Shown: piece by piece, positions 17,588 through 27,273 of the stretch
Layout of the letters: the number at the start of each line of letters is the position of its first letter
How positions within the stretch are numbered: position 1 is the stretch's first letter
Assembly (NCBI GenBank): GCA_958295815.1
Contig: OY282374.1
Span: 4,430,682-4,494,681 of the forward strand
Reading direction: 5' to 3'
Length of the DNA stretch: 64,000 bases
Source of the DNA: Candidatus Poribacteria bacterium
GTDB taxonomy: Bacteria > Poribacteria > WGA-4E > WGA-3G
The notes under the pieces: generated by a model
Databases searched by the model: none
The model's input: the letters and a program-made list of their open reading frames with translations, nothing else
What the model was told of the DNA's origin: nothing
Translations under genes and position numbers: made by a program

Positions 17588-19963
17588 ATGTTTGAGAAAA
17601 TGATGAAGTACCCCATTGAGGTCTTTCAAGAGGGAAATTTTTCGTTTGGGGTGCCTCTGCCGGGACTCTTGATAGCGGTGCTTCTTGTTGCACTTTTTGC
17701 GGCTACGATATGGGCATACCGTAGTACGCAGGGACGCACCCGACGCGGTTTTCGAGGTCTTCTCATTTTTCTCCGTGCCGTTGTCCTCTGTTTCCTTGCC
17801 TTCTGTTTGCTTAAACCGTTCCTCACAATTTACCAGACAAGCCCTGATGATTCCTATTTGTTAGTGATGGTGGATCAGTCCAAAAGTATGCAGATTACTG
17901 ATTCGCCCGATGCTACGACCCGATTGCATCGTGCTAACGAACTACTCTTTGGAGAGGGAGACGGACTCCTTGAAAAACTAGACGCCAAATTTAAAGTGCG
18001 GCTTTTTGAATTTGATACAACGTCAAAACGGATTCCGAGCGAAGCATTGAAGCGCGCAGACGGCGAAAACACGGATATTCCACAGGCGATCAACGAGGCA
18101 CTCGATGATCTGCAGGGAATTCCACTTTCCGGAGCCGTGCTATTGACAGATGGCGCGGACAGAAGTGGTACGGACATCACAAAATTTGCGATGCAAATTC
18201 GTGAGCAGAAACTTCCTATCCATACAGTTGGTATCGGTTCAGAAGCGGGCAATCCGGATCTGGAAATCGTTAAAGTAGATGTACCTCGAAGCGCAGAGGA
18301 AGATTTTCCAGTGGAGATGTGGGTGACCCTGAAACGGAAAGGATTCAATGGCAAAAAAGTTAACGTTCAATTAACGAGCAACGGACGTATACTGAAAACA
18401 GAGTCCGTTGACATGGATAAAGGCACCTCTTGGATGGGGCAACTCCGTGTAACTGAAGATCCATCAGACACAAAAACAGAACGTGTATCGCTCAGGTTCA
18501 CGCCCCAACAAGCAGGCACCCAAAGATTTGAGGTTCATGCGGAGTTGGGAGAAGTGGAGTCGGTACCCCAGAATAATACGAAGACATTTTTACTGAAGGT
18601 AGCACCCACCAAACGTGTAAAAATTCTATTTGTTGATGGCAAACCGCGTTCTGAGCTTGGCTTTATAAAGCGTGCTCTTAAAAACGACCCGAACATCCAG
18701 TTAACCGATCGGTTTTTGACAAACATCTCGACCGATAAACAGCTTTATGGGGGAACCCGTTCCGAAGCATCACACACCTTTGGCTTTTATCCAGATGAAA
18801 AGGAGATGCTTTTCGATTTTGACGCGATTATTTTAGGCAACGTTGATGCGTCCGAATTTACCCGCGCGCAATTAGAGAATACGCTTGAATTTGTTCGCAC
18901 TCGAGGTGGTGGTCTACTCATGTTAGGAGGTTCCAGCTCTTTAGCGAACCACGAACTCTCTGGGGCTTATATTAACACACCGATCGCCCAATGTCTGCCA
19001 GTAGAATTGGAACTCGGTTCACCGCCAGCACCGTTAGCACCGAGACGACGCGGTTCGCAGTCCAGCGAAAATGAGGGGTATAAATTACAATTGACACCGG
19101 ACGGGAAAGTCGAAACCCTGATGGCATTGGCAAATAGCCCTATAGAAAACGCAGAACGCTGGATGCGTCTTCCGACGCTTATGGGTTACAGTAAAGTAAA
19201 ACGTGCGAAAGCAGGTGCACTCGTTCTCGCTGAACATCCGACAGACCGGAATGAATTCGGCAACCGAATTCTTATTGCAACGCAGAATTACAATGCCGGA
19301 CGCGTCATGGTGTTTACACCTCACACCTCATGGCGATGGCGGATGCACACACCACACGAAGACGATAGTTATGAAAGATTTTGGCGACAGGTCGCTAAGT
19401 GGTTAACAACGGCACCGAAGGAACATATTAAACTTGATATTGCGAAAACAGCCTATTCCTTGAAAGAGCCGGTGGTAATTGAGGTTACCGCCACAGATCC
19501 ACAGTTTGAACTAACAAACAACGCAAAACTCCGTGCGGTTGTGGTTGATGAAACAGGGAAACGCAAAGAGATAAAACTTGAGCAAGTCCTCGGCAAAGAC
19601 GGATTCTATACAGCGCGTTTTATCCCGAATCGATATGGTGAATACACTGTCACTGCTACTGGCACTCTTAATGGTGAAAACCTCGGGGAACAACAAAGCC
19701 TATTTGAAGTAAGGACCTCTTACGCCGAATTTAGTAACGCTGAACTCAATACGGCTTTTCTCAAAACACTTGCTGAAGGCAGCGGCGGGGAATATTATAG
19801 TATTGAGAAGGCACCACAACTCGTAAACCAGATTCCGCTTGTCGAGAGTGCGACGTCAAAGATTACAGACGTAGATATTTGGGATATGCCCCTAATTTTC
19901 GGTGCTGTTATTGCACTACTTGGGTTTGAGTGGTTCTTAAGAAAACGCGGCGGTCTTGTGTAA
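17588..19963 (+). CDS. Large VWA-domain membrane protein with GATase1-like domain
   Basis: 791 residues. Two N-terminal transmembrane helices (about 20-38 and 52-72), a von Willebrand A domain with an intact MIDAS (DQSKS at D96, LTDGADRSGTD later), an immunoglobulin-like region, a middle part resembling class I glutamine-amidotransferase folds (KILFVDGKPRSELGFIKRAL, GGGLLMLGGSSSLAN), and a C-terminal beta domain followed by one transmembrane helix (LIFGAVIALLGFEWFLRKR). Such proteins of Planctomycetes-like bacteria occur with MoxR ATPases and BatA-like proteins. Here MoxR is two genes downstream. Likely a metal-dependent periplasmic assembly or stress protein; exact role unknown. Confidence 0.85.
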   Translation: MFEKMMKYPIEVFQEGNFSFGVPLPGLLIAVLLVALFAATIWAYRSTQGRTRRGFRGLLIFLRAVVLCFLAFCLLKPFLTIYQTSPDDSYLLVMVDQSKSMQITDSPDATTRLHRANELLFGEGDGLLEKLDAKFKVRLFEFDTTSKRIPSEALKRADGENTDIPQAINEALDDLQGIPLSGAVLLTDGADRSGTDITKFAMQIREQKLPIHTVGIGSEAGNPDLEIVKVDVPRSAEEDFPVEMWVTLKRKGFNGKKVNVQLTSNGRILKTESVDMDKGTSWMGQLRVTEDPSDTKTERVSLRFTPQQAGTQRFEVHAELGEVESVPQNNTKTFLLKVAPTKRVKILFVDGKPRSELGFIKRALKNDPNIQLTDRFLTNISTDKQLYGGTRSEASHTFGFYPDEKEMLFDFDAIILGNVDASEFTRAQLENTLEFVRTRGGGLLMLGGSSSLANHELSGAYINTPIAQCLPVELELGSPPAPLAPRRRGSQSSENEGYKLQLTPDGKVETLMALANSPIENAERWMRLPTLMGYSKVKRAKAGALVLAEHPTDRNEFGNRILIATQNYNAGRVMVFTPHTSWRWRMHTPHEDDSYERFWRQVAKWLTTAPKEHIKLDIAKTAYSLKEPVVIEVTATDPQFELTNNAKLRAVVVDETGKRKEIKLEQVLGKDGFYTARFIPNRYGEYTVTATGTLNGENLGEQQSLFEVRTSYAEFSNAELNTAFLKTLAEGSGGEYYSIEKAPQLVNQIPLVESATSKITDVDIWDMPLIFGAVIALLGFEWFLRKRGGLV

Positions 19964-19998
19964 CCAAAGTCTGAAAATTAAGATTGAAAAGGAGAGCT

Positions 19999-21348
19999 AT
20001 GAGCTACAAAAGCGTCATGTTTGTCATCGCTGACGATTGGAGCCGCATCGCGAAGTGTTACGGGAACGATATTATCCGAACCCCGCACATTGATGCATTC
20101 GCAGAACGTGGTGTCGTGTTTGACCACGCATTCTGTACAAGCCCATCTTGTGCTGTGAGCCGGGCGTGTATCCTTACTGGACAACACAGCCACACGCATG
20201 GACAATATGGACACTGCCACGGCATTCACGGATTTCGCACCCATGAGCACATGCAATCGGTGCCGAAAATCCTGAAAACACATGGCTTTGCTACAGCGTG
20301 CATCGGAAAGAAACACGTTGAACCTGCTACTGTCTACCCCTTTGATTTTGAGCCGAAAGTCGATGGGAGGAGTCCAGCAGACATGGCAGCGAAGGTGAAT
20401 CAATTCCTTACTGATAACGCAGATAAACCTTTTTATCTCCATATCGGCAGCAGCTACCCACATCGTGCAGGTAAAGGTTTCGGAAATGACCGTACGCATG
20501 CCGGTATTCAGCCCAGCTCCTACAGTCCCGATGAAATAATTGTACCGAACTTTCTGCCGGATGTCCCAGCTGTGCGTGAAGACCTGGCGGACTATTATGA
20601 AAGCGTTTCACGATGGGATGCCGTAGTGGGTGCAGTATTGGACGCGCTTGACGCTTCTGGACGGGCAGACGAAACCCTTGTTTTCGTTACAACAGATCAC
20701 GCGATGCCGTTTCCGGGTGCCAAGGCATCAAGTTTCGACAGCGGACACCACTGTCCACTGCTTATCGGGAGTCCTACGCAACAAAAACGTGGCTTCCACA
20801 ATCAGGCACTCGTCAATTGGGTAGATTTCTGTCCAACGATGCTGGATTGGTGTGGCGTTGCGCACCCTGATGGAGGAGACGCGCTTCCAGGCAAGTCGAT
20901 TCTTTCCGTCCTTGAAGACGACAGTGCACAACCCGGGAACGGTGAATGGGAGGGAACTTATTTTTCCCACTGTTTCCACGAGGTAACCAACTACTATCCG
21001 TATCGCGTGTTGCGCGGTAGGCGGTATAAGTACGTCCGCAATCTGGCGTATCAATTGGAGACACCGCTCCCCAGCGATCTGTTCCGATCAATTTCATGGA
21101 CAGCCGTACGGAATGATAATGTACAACAACTCGGTGAACGGCAGCGAGCGGACTTCTTACAGCAAGGTCGTGAGGCACTGTTTGATATAGAAAACGATCC
21201 AGCAGAATCGCGGAATCTTATCGACGTGCCAGCGTTGCAAGACGTTGCCAACGAGATGCGCCAAAAGGTTATCGATTTCAGGCAGAAAACCGAGGATCCG
21301 TGGCTTGAACAGTCCTTTCAGGAAGGCGAAACGCAGCCCTTTTTTTAA
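19999..21348 (+). CDS. Sulfatase family protein (alkaline-phosphatase fold)
   Basis: 449 residues resembling N-sulfoglucosamine sulfohydrolase-like sulfatases: metal-binding VMFVIADDW, HIDAFAERGVVFDHAFCTSPSC, TGQHSHTHGQYG, the downstream TTDHAMPF metal site, and a C-terminal DIENDPAESRNL typical of the family. The formylglycine motif, normally C-x-P-x-R, is C51-A-V-S-R, with Val for Pro. No signal peptide, so cytoplasmic. AAAGGAG precedes the ATG at 19999; TTG at 19984 is less likely. It sits between the VWA gene (35 bases) and MoxR (38 bases), probably one transcript. Substrate unknown; sulfated polysaccharide is likely. Confidence 0.9.
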   Translation: MSYKSVMFVIADDWSRIAKCYGNDIIRTPHIDAFAERGVVFDHAFCTSPSCAVSRACILTGQHSHTHGQYGHCHGIHGFRTHEHMQSVPKILKTHGFATACIGKKHVEPATVYPFDFEPKVDGRSPADMAAKVNQFLTDNADKPFYLHIGSSYPHRAGKGFGNDRTHAGIQPSSYSPDEIIVPNFLPDVPAVREDLADYYESVSRWDAVVGAVLDALDASGRADETLVFVTTDHAMPFPGAKASSFDSGHHCPLLIGSPTQQKRGFHNQALVNWVDFCPTMLDWCGVAHPDGGDALPGKSILSVLEDDSAQPGNGEWEGTYFSHCFHEVTNYYPYRVLRGRRYKYVRNLAYQLETPLPSDLFRSISWTAVRNDNVQQLGERQRADFLQQGREALFDIENDPAESRNLIDVPALQDVANEMRQKVIDFRQKTEDPWLEQSFQEGETQPFF

Positions 21349-21349
21349 C

Positions 21350-21378
21350 AGCGGTCAGCGGTCAGCGGTTAGCAGTCA
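21350..21378 (+). repeat. Heptamer repeat before moxR
   Basis: Four successive seven-base units, GCGGTCA, GCGGTCA, GCGGTTA, GCAGTCA, fill the space between the sulfatase stop and the MoxR start. There is no obvious ribosome site after them, so the unit may affect MoxR translation. Confidence 0.6.
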
Positions 21379-21386
21379 TTATTACT

Positions 21387-22379
21387 ATGCAAAACTACGA
21401 TTTAGAAGCGATGAATGCCCGTATCCAAGCGGATAGCGGTCTTGTACAACAGATTCTCACAGAGACGGGAAAAATTATCGTTGGGCAAAGCGAGTTGCTG
21501 GAAGGGCTGCTAATTGGGTTGCTCTGTAATGGGCATATTCTACTTGAGGGCGTCCCTGGATTGGCAAAGACAACCGCCGTGAGCGCGCTTGCCCAAACGA
21601 TTGACGCTTCCTTCAACCGCCTGCAGTTCACACCTGATCTGCTGCCAGCAGACCTCGTCGGCACACTTATCTACGATCAGCAGAAGGGCGACTTTTATAC
21701 GAAAAAGGGACCTATTTTCGCCAACGTTATCCTTGCGGACGAAATAAACCGTGCGCCTGCCAAAGTCCAAAGTGCGCTCCTTGAAGCGATGCAGGAACGA
21801 CAGGTCACGATTGGGGGTACTACCTATCCACTTGACGATCCGTTCCTCGTCTTGGCAACCCAAAATCCGATTGAACATGAAGGCACTTATCCGCTACCGG
21901 AAGCACAGGTGGATAGATTTATGTTAAAAATTAAGGTTGACTATCCGTCGCATGCGGAGGAATTGCAGATCCTCCGAAGAATGACAACCGAAGAGATTCC
22001 GTCTATTCAACGCGTAATTTCCCCGGAAGATATTATTCGATTCCGCGAGGTCGTCCGCAGTATCTATATGGCGGAACAGTTGGAAAATTATATTGTAGAT
22101 CTTGTGTGTGCGACACGCACACCGGAAGCGTATCAGTTAGAAGAACTGAGTACACTGATTGAATACGGGGCATCACCGCGTGCGACCATCTTTCTTGCTT
22201 TTGCTGCAAGAGCGCGAGCGTTCCTCTCCAAACGTGGCTACGTCACCCCTGAAGACATCCATAAGGTCGGGATGGATGTACTAAGACACAGGGTTATCAT
22301 CAGCTACGAAGCGGAGGCGGATGGACGCGATGTTGAGAGCATCATCTCGCAGGTGTTTGCGAAGATTGAAGTGCCTTAG
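21387..22379 (+). CDS. MoxR-family AAA+ ATPase
   Basis: 330 residues with Walker A GVPGLAKTT, Walker B VILADEINRA, sensor-1 ATQNPIEHEGTYPLPEAQVDRF and an arginine-finger region AQVDRFMLK, all typical of MoxR. C-terminal lid helices follow. MoxR chaperones act with VWA-domain partners in assembling or metallating exported or membrane proteins; the VWA gene is two genes upstream. ATG at 21387 lies after the heptamer repeats. Convergent with argG, whose stop is 8 bases away, with no terminator seen between them. Confidence 0.93.
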   Translation: MQNYDLEAMNARIQADSGLVQQILTETGKIIVGQSELLEGLLIGLLCNGHILLEGVPGLAKTTAVSALAQTIDASFNRLQFTPDLLPADLVGTLIYDQQKGDFYTKKGPIFANVILADEINRAPAKVQSALLEAMQERQVTIGGTTYPLDDPFLVLATQNPIEHEGTYPLPEAQVDRFMLKIKVDYPSHAEELQILRRMTTEEIPSIQRVISPEDIIRFREVVRSIYMAEQLENYIVDLVCATRTPEAYQLEELSTLIEYGASPRATIFLAFAARARAFLSKRGYVTPEDIHKVGMDVLRHRVIISYEAEADGRDVESIISQVFAKIEVP

Positions 22380-22386
22380 AAAACAT

Positions 22387-23625
22387 TTACTCCTGCGTGT
22401 GTCCAGCAACAGCTGATGCACGAGCACCAACACCAAGTACCGCTAAAAATCCCTCAGAATCCGCATGGTCGAAGTCACCGATCGCTTCCATAGATGCGGT
22501 CTCCTCGGAGTAGAGTGAGTGTGCTACCCCACCTGCGGCGTGGAATGCGATATTTCCTTTGTAGAGTGCTACCGTAATAGTCCCACTCGCCAAATCTGTC
22601 AGCGGTTGAATCGAAGCCAGCAGTGCCTGCGTAGCAGCATCAAACCAATAGCCTTGATAAATCTGCTCAGCGATTGTAGCAGCGACGCCATCAAAGTGTC
22701 GGCGCGCCCGTCTATCTAAAATCAGTTGGAGCAGATACTCGTAGCACTTCCCAAGCAATTCCATCCCTGGAGACTCATAGACCCCGCGGCTCTTAATCCC
22801 GACAAATCGGTTTTCAACGGTATGAATGCCGATACCGATACCGTTGCGTCCACCAACGCGGTTTGCCTCCAATAGACTCTGGAGTGGGGTAACGGGACTT
22901 CCGTTGACCTCAACAGGTGTTCCCCGTGCAAAAGTGACGGTAAAGTGCTCAGCATCATCAGGGGCATTTTTCGGATGGACTCCCATACCTGGACTAATAA
23001 ATCCTGCCGGAGTTTTTAGAGATTCGAGTCGTCCTGCTTCATGTGTGAGTCCCAAAAGATTTGCATCTGTTGAGTAAGGTTTCTCGTGTGTAGCGGTAAT
23101 CGGGAGGTTATGCGCTTGGCAGAAGTCTATCATCTCTTTTCTGCCGCCGAAGTGTTTGAGGAATTCAGGATCTCGCCACGGGGCATAGACATCAAAGTGC
23201 GGATTGAGCATATTGGTAGCGAGTTGAAACCGGACCTGATCGTTGCCTCTGCCGGTTGCGCCGTGTGTTAAAATGGAGACGTCGCGCTTTTCCATTTCGG
23301 GCAGGAGTGCTTTCACTGTAACATGCCGTGCGATGCCTGTTGTATTCCAATAGCCGCCTTCATACATCGCCTGAGATTGAACGAGGCGAATCCCCGCTTC
23401 CGCCAGTGCGTCTTTCGCGTCTATAATAATAGCGTCTTCGGCACCACATGCCAACATTCGATCCCGAATTTCGGAAACGTCCCGTTCGTCAGGTTGTCCG
23501 AGGTCAGCCGTAAAGCAAACGACGCTGACGCCGTTATCAACCAACCATTTGGTGATGGTGCAACTATCTAAGCCGCCTGAAACAGCGGCACCCACTGTTT
23601 TTCCTTTTAATGTATCAATATTCAA
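22387..23625 (-). CDS. argG: Argininosuccinate synthase
   Basis: 412 residues. Joins citrulline and aspartate with ATP in arginine synthesis. The P-loop of N-type ATP pyrophosphatases is AAVSGGLDSCTITKWL; CFTADLGQPDERD, HGATGRGNDQVRFQLAT and SPGMGVHPKNAPDDAEH are also conserved. The TTG at 23625 is preferred, with GGAG 6 bases upstream; a TTG at 23637 would add four residues. The C-terminus resembles the long E. coli-like form of ArgG. It is monocistronic on the minus strand. argH is not in the window. Confidence 0.94.
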   Translation of the reverse strand: MNIDTLKGKTVGAAVSGGLDSCTITKWLVDNGVSVVCFTADLGQPDERDVSEIRDRMLACGAEDAIIIDAKDALAEAGIRLVQSQAMYEGGYWNTTGIARHVTVKALLPEMEKRDVSILTHGATGRGNDQVRFQLATNMLNPHFDVYAPWRDPEFLKHFGGRKEMIDFCQAHNLPITATHEKPYSTDANLLGLTHEAGRLESLKTPAGFISPGMGVHPKNAPDDAEHFTVTFARGTPVEVNGSPVTPLQSLLEANRVGGRNGIGIGIHTVENRFVGIKSRGVYESPGMELLGKCYEYLLQLILDRRARRHFDGVAATIAEQIYQGYWFDAATQALLASIQPLTDLASGTITVALYKGNIAFHAAGGVAHSLYSEETASMEAIGDFDHADSEGFLAVLGVGARASAVAGHTQE

Positions 23626-23637
23626 AGTAGTCTCCAA

Positions 23638-23939
23638 GGTATTGTGTTTAATTATGACGGAATTATATCACTTTTTGTCGCAGCATGCAAACCAATATTG
23701 AGACGTTCAACAAAGATGTATTGATAATTTATCTTATTTTAAGTATAATGGTTTCAATGGTACGATAGCACCCGCTCCGTCTGGGGCAACGCACCTGAGA
23801 AGAGGAAGGAAGCGAGATCTTTCTTCGTCCGACCTATCACAAACAGCGTTAGGTTCGCATTTTTCACACAACTCTCTCAAGTCGTTTTTTAAGTTCGTAA
23901 AAACTCGATACCGTATGTTCTCTATGGAGATTTTCCTAC
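23638..23939. other. Regulatory gap before the accessory island
   Basis: No gene seen. It holds a strong promoter for the 1007-residue gene and a leader of roughly 180 bases with a purine/pyrimidine stretch (GAAGGAAG and CTTTCTTC) that could form a G-U-rich hairpin. This is the left edge of the accessory region. Confidence 0.55.
23721..23749 (+). promoter_or_regulatory. Sigma70-like promoter for the 1007-residue gene
   Basis: TTGATA (23721-23726), 17 bases, TATAAT (23744-23749). Expected start near 23756, giving a leader of about 185 bases. Confidence 0.65.
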
Positions 23940-26900
23940 ATGGAATCTGTGAAGGATATTATCCAGCAGTGCCATGAACGGCGACGAAAGGATCTGCAGC
24001 AGCGGGAGACGATTGTCTCACCCACGTTGCACGGTGAGTACCCTTACCACTATATTGTTTATTGTGCACATCGGTATCCGTTGCTTTTGCATGACCTTGA
24101 ACAGGCAGATATTTCATTTATGCCGATTGGACAGGCACCATTTGATCGAGGTCCAGCGTATCGTGGTGGCAGTCGTTTCTTAAGACGACAACGCACGCTC
24201 GACTGGAGCCCGAGGCGATGGTTTTCGTCGTGGGGTATTCAGGTTTATACAGGAACGCCATCTGCACGCGAGGAAACTAACTGGCATGATATCGAGTTCA
24301 CCTACAGAGCAATTCGAGACGCACCTGATGCCGTCGTTGCGTGTGTGGATGCTCTCGTTAACGCTGTTATGAACCCGCTACTCACCTTACTCAAGGGTGG
24401 AGGCTTGCGGTTTTCGTGTCGAGTGCCGGACTATCTTCATTCAAACACAATGGACGCGAGGCAGTATGTTCATAAGCACCGACCTGACATAGATCATCCT
24501 CGTGATCGAGATGTCTACGTAGACATCGTTGGGGATAAAGGCTACAGCCGCTGGGATGCCCGTTACGAGATTCTTAAGGGCAACCTATTAGATCCGCCTA
24601 TCATTTCTAAAGACGTGCTTTTTGCGTTTCTCGATGTCTTGCGAGAGTTACTACATGAACCCGCCCCGGCATCAGAATTAGACACGACAAATGAAGTGAT
24701 CGTGGATACACAGGATTGGGACGATTTCGCTGCTATAGAATCATTAGAAGCAGAGCAAGTTGTGAATGAAAGTATCCTTGCAGTACGACGTGGGAAGCTT
24801 TCTCCGATTGGCATAAAACGACCAAGACCGTTTCTTGAAAACGTGGAACACACTGAGTCGGAGGATGAGAGGAATCTCTCCGAAGGGGAAGAACGCATTC
24901 TTGGGGTCGTCACGGGTCCCATAAGCACTGAAAAGAGACGTAAGATCGAAGCCACGTTTCTCGATACCACCCCTATATGCGTCAACTCTAATACGGTTTC
25001 TGACGCCGAGAATGCAGAGCAGTACTACAAACATCAGGGGGTTACCGTCGGGCGTTGGAAACCGAGAAACTATCGCTGGGAACAGGTAAAGGCGATACCG
25101 ATTGCTGAACGGATACAGAACCCTTTTGCGCATGAGAACGTCTGCGAAGATGCTGAAAGATGTGATGCGTTAGAGCAGAAAGGCGGTGATCCAAATAAAA
25201 GTATCTGCCCGAGTTGTCCTGTTTATGAGGCGTGTCAAGCGCGCGGTTATCTTTCGCAATTCGAGACGCTCAAGGAGAAGCAAGTCATTGTATCAGAGAT
25301 TCCGAACCTTTTTCTGGATCGGCGGTATACAGCGTTTGTTGATGCGTTGATTGTTCCAAATCGAATCTGTATTATAAATGATTTTGAATCCCAACTCGCT
25401 AAACTCTTTTCAGAACATCATCTGTCAATCGAAATTCTTGAAGGCTGGCTCATTAATTGGAGTGGTGCAGTGTTGGGTGAATTCGCGAAAACAATGCTGA
25501 ACGCAATTAGGATCACAGACAGTCAACATGGCGATATTGCTAAGCGGATTCGCACCGTTGTTCAGGCGTTTGAAGGGTTTGAAGATAGCATTATTCAACA
25601 GATGTGTCAGGTAAATTGTACAGGCAAAGATGGCAGCAGGGTCGCAATAGATATTGATAGTGCGATCGAGTTTGGGACTTTGGATATATCGACCTCAGAA
25701 ATCATAGAGAAGTCCACAAATGTGTATCGCGACCCGGAGTGGACGCTATGGCATCAGTTGAAGACATTCTTTGCGTATTACACGCGCGACATGGATGCTC
25801 CAATGTTTGTTGACGACGGGATTTTACGGTTCTGGTTACCGCCGAAAATTCATCAAGAGATTCAGGAACTAGTGTTTATATCGCCAACGTTCTCGGAAGA
25901 TTGTTTCAAAGAAGTGTTTCCTGAAGAGACTGTTTCGGTCAGGCGGGTTAAACCACAGGAGATATCGCTTTCAGGAAACAAGTCTTTTCAGCTGCGGAGC
26001 GCGCCGCATATCTCCTATGCCATCGCAAACTACGAGGTTAATTGGGATGTGTTTAGCCTTTCTGAAATTGCGAGTCGCTTTTTTCGCGGTATCTATCAAG
26101 AAATGAATCGGCATCCGGATCGCAATCATGTCATTATCTCGAGCACAAGCGCGGTGCACATGTTGAAAAATGTATTTGATAAGGTTATCAGCTACCACGA
26201 TCTCATCAAAGACACCCCGGCACACCCTGAGGATTTGCGATCTACTTTTGAAGATACTAACGTTTACTACGACCGCATCAGGGTTCTACGATCCATCTTT
26301 GAATCCGCTAACGTTGTCTGGATCGTTGGCACGCCTTATTGGCCCCCAAAATTCATCTGGGAACAAGCGAAAATATTGTTTGGAAATCAAGTGGAGCCCT
26401 TAAATTATAACTTGACAATGAATCCTTATCAATTTGAAGATGAACGGGTACAAGAACTCTACGAACAGAATGCCGTGGGTGTCCTGGCACAGATTATCCG
26501 TATTGCTGGATTTAATGAGGCACCAGATAAAACGCTGATCCTCAACACGCCGTTGCGGATTCCCTCTATCACCGATGCACCAGAGACGGAATTGTTTGAT
26601 TGGGAAGACTTTGAGATCGCTAATGGGTTGGATGAACTTTCAGAAACGATTCGGATACGCGAGGATCACGAGGCAGAATACGCGAACATGGACGCGTCTT
26701 GGAGTCGGAAACGCGTTGAATATTTGCTTGGTGTCTCTAAGGCACAAGCGAACCGCATCTTGATGAGACTGAGGGGCAGTAAACTCGAGCGTGTCCCATT
26801 TCACGCCCAGATTTTCGAGCTGCTCTCGGATGGAGAGAAAACAACATCTCAAATCGTTGAATCGATTCAGGGAAATCCGGGGTCCATTAAAAATGAACTC

Positions 26901-26963
26901 ACACATCTTGTAGAAACAGGTGAGATTGTGAGGGTCCGACGCGGTGTTTATGCGTTAGCATAG
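23940..26963 (+). CDS. Large helicase-like protein with Cys cluster and C-terminal winged helix
   Basis: 1007 residues, function unknown. Residues 1-260 form a conserved-looking domain of unclear fold. Cysteines 402, 408, 423, 426 and 432 (C-x5-C-x14-C-x2-C-x5-C), followed by GYLSQ, VIVSEIPNLFLD and RICIINDFE (480-483), parallel the Fe-S cluster and motif II region of DinG/XPD helicases, but DEAH is replaced by NDFE and no GKT/GKS Walker A is visible. A region near residues 840-890 (LAQIIRIAGFNEAPDKTLILNT) resembles a degenerate helicase motif VI. The last 75 residues form a winged helix (TTSQIVESIQGNPGSIKNEL). GGAG precedes ATG 23940 by 10 bases. Helicase ancestry is inference; a replication protein of a mobile element is an alternative. 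Confidence 0.75.
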   Translation: MESVKDIIQQCHERRRKDLQQRETIVSPTLHGEYPYHYIVYCAHRYPLLLHDLEQADISFMPIGQAPFDRGPAYRGGSRFLRRQRTLDWSPRRWFSSWGIQVYTGTPSAREETNWHDIEFTYRAIRDAPDAVVACVDALVNAVMNPLLTLLKGGGLRFSCRVPDYLHSNTMDARQYVHKHRPDIDHPRDRDVYVDIVGDKGYSRWDARYEILKGNLLDPPIISKDVLFAFLDVLRELLHEPAPASELDTTNEVIVDTQDWDDFAAIESLEAEQVVNESILAVRRGKLSPIGIKRPRPFLENVEHTESEDERNLSEGEERILGVVTGPISTEKRRKIEATFLDTTPICVNSNTVSDAENAEQYYKHQGVTVGRWKPRNYRWEQVKAIPIAERIQNPFAHENVCEDAERCDALEQKGGDPNKSICPSCPVYEACQARGYLSQFETLKEKQVIVSEIPNLFLDRRYTAFVDALIVPNRICIINDFESQLAKLFSEHHLSIEILEGWLINWSGAVLGEFAKTMLNAIRITDSQHGDIAKRIRTVVQAFEGFEDSIIQQMCQVNCTGKDGSRVAIDIDSAIEFGTLDISTSEIIEKSTNVYRDPEWTLWHQLKTFFAYYTRDMDAPMFVDDGILRFWLPPKIHQEIQELVFISPTFSEDCFKEVFPEETVSVRRVKPQEISLSGNKSFQLRSAPHISYAIANYEVNWDVFSLSEIASRFFRGIYQEMNRHPDRNHVIISSTSAVHMLKNVFDKVISYHDLIKDTPAHPEDLRSTFEDTNVYYDRIRVLRSIFESANVVWIVGTPYWPPKFIWEQAKILFGNQVEPLNYNLTMNPYQFEDERVQELYEQNAVGVLAQIIRIAGFNEAPDKTLILNTPLRIPSITDAPETELFDWEDFEIANGLDELSETIRIREDHEAEYANMDASWSRKRVEYLLGVSKAQANRILMRLRGSKLERVPFHAQIFELLSDGEKTTSQIVESIQGNPGSIKNELTHLVETGEIVRVRRGVYALA

Positions 26964-27066
26964 TCAGAAACTCCCCTTTCAAAACTCATTTTTTGCACAA
27001 AATTCAAAAAAACAAGGCTTTTTCTTCCAAAAATTGTATTTTTCATACAAAAAATGCATTTTTTTC

Positions 27067-27095
27067 TTGCAAAAGTGAATTAATTTGTGTATAAT
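27067..27095 (+). promoter_or_regulatory. Sigma70-like promoter in the AT-rich region
   Basis: TTGCAA (27067-27072), 17 bases, TATAAT (27090-27095). No annotated gene follows on this strand for 3 kb. Transcription would start near 27102, right at a 32-codon open frame (27103-27201) whose ATG is the first bases of the inverted repeat. Confidence 0.6.
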
Positions 27096-27102
27096 CTTAA
27101 AC

Positions 27103-27221
27103 ATGACTGAAATCCACCTATACATAATACGTCATTATGATTACAGTCATATAGAATTCATACTGAAATCCATTCATACCTACATTCATACTTTTCCATG
27201 ATTTCAGTCATACAGAATTCA
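27103..27221. repeat. Inverted and direct repeat block
   Basis: ATGACTGAAATC (27103-27114) is the exact complement of GATTTCAGTCAT (27200-27211). The direct repeat units are 27139-27160 and 27200-27221, both ending in AGAATTCA. A third half-site, TACTGAAATCC, is at 27161. The spacing suggests several binding sites for one protein. Confidence 0.65.
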
Positions 27222-27257
27222 ACAGAAGATTTCGGTAGAGTGCGGAGAGGATGCTTT

Positions 27258-27273
27258 AGAGGAGCTCTCCTCT
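27258..27273 (+). other. GC hairpin
   Basis: AGAGGA (27258-27263) pairs with TCCTCT (27268-27273) over a GCTC loop, without a following T-run. It could end or stabilise an RNA made from the promoter at 27067. Confidence 0.4.

Noticed and set aside
17876-18354. Long antisense frame inside the VWA gene
   Set aside because: It lacks family features and overlaps fully a gene with clear domains.
22379-22387. A shared terminator between moxR and argG
   Set aside because: Only 8 bases separate the two stops, and no stem with T-run was seen around them.
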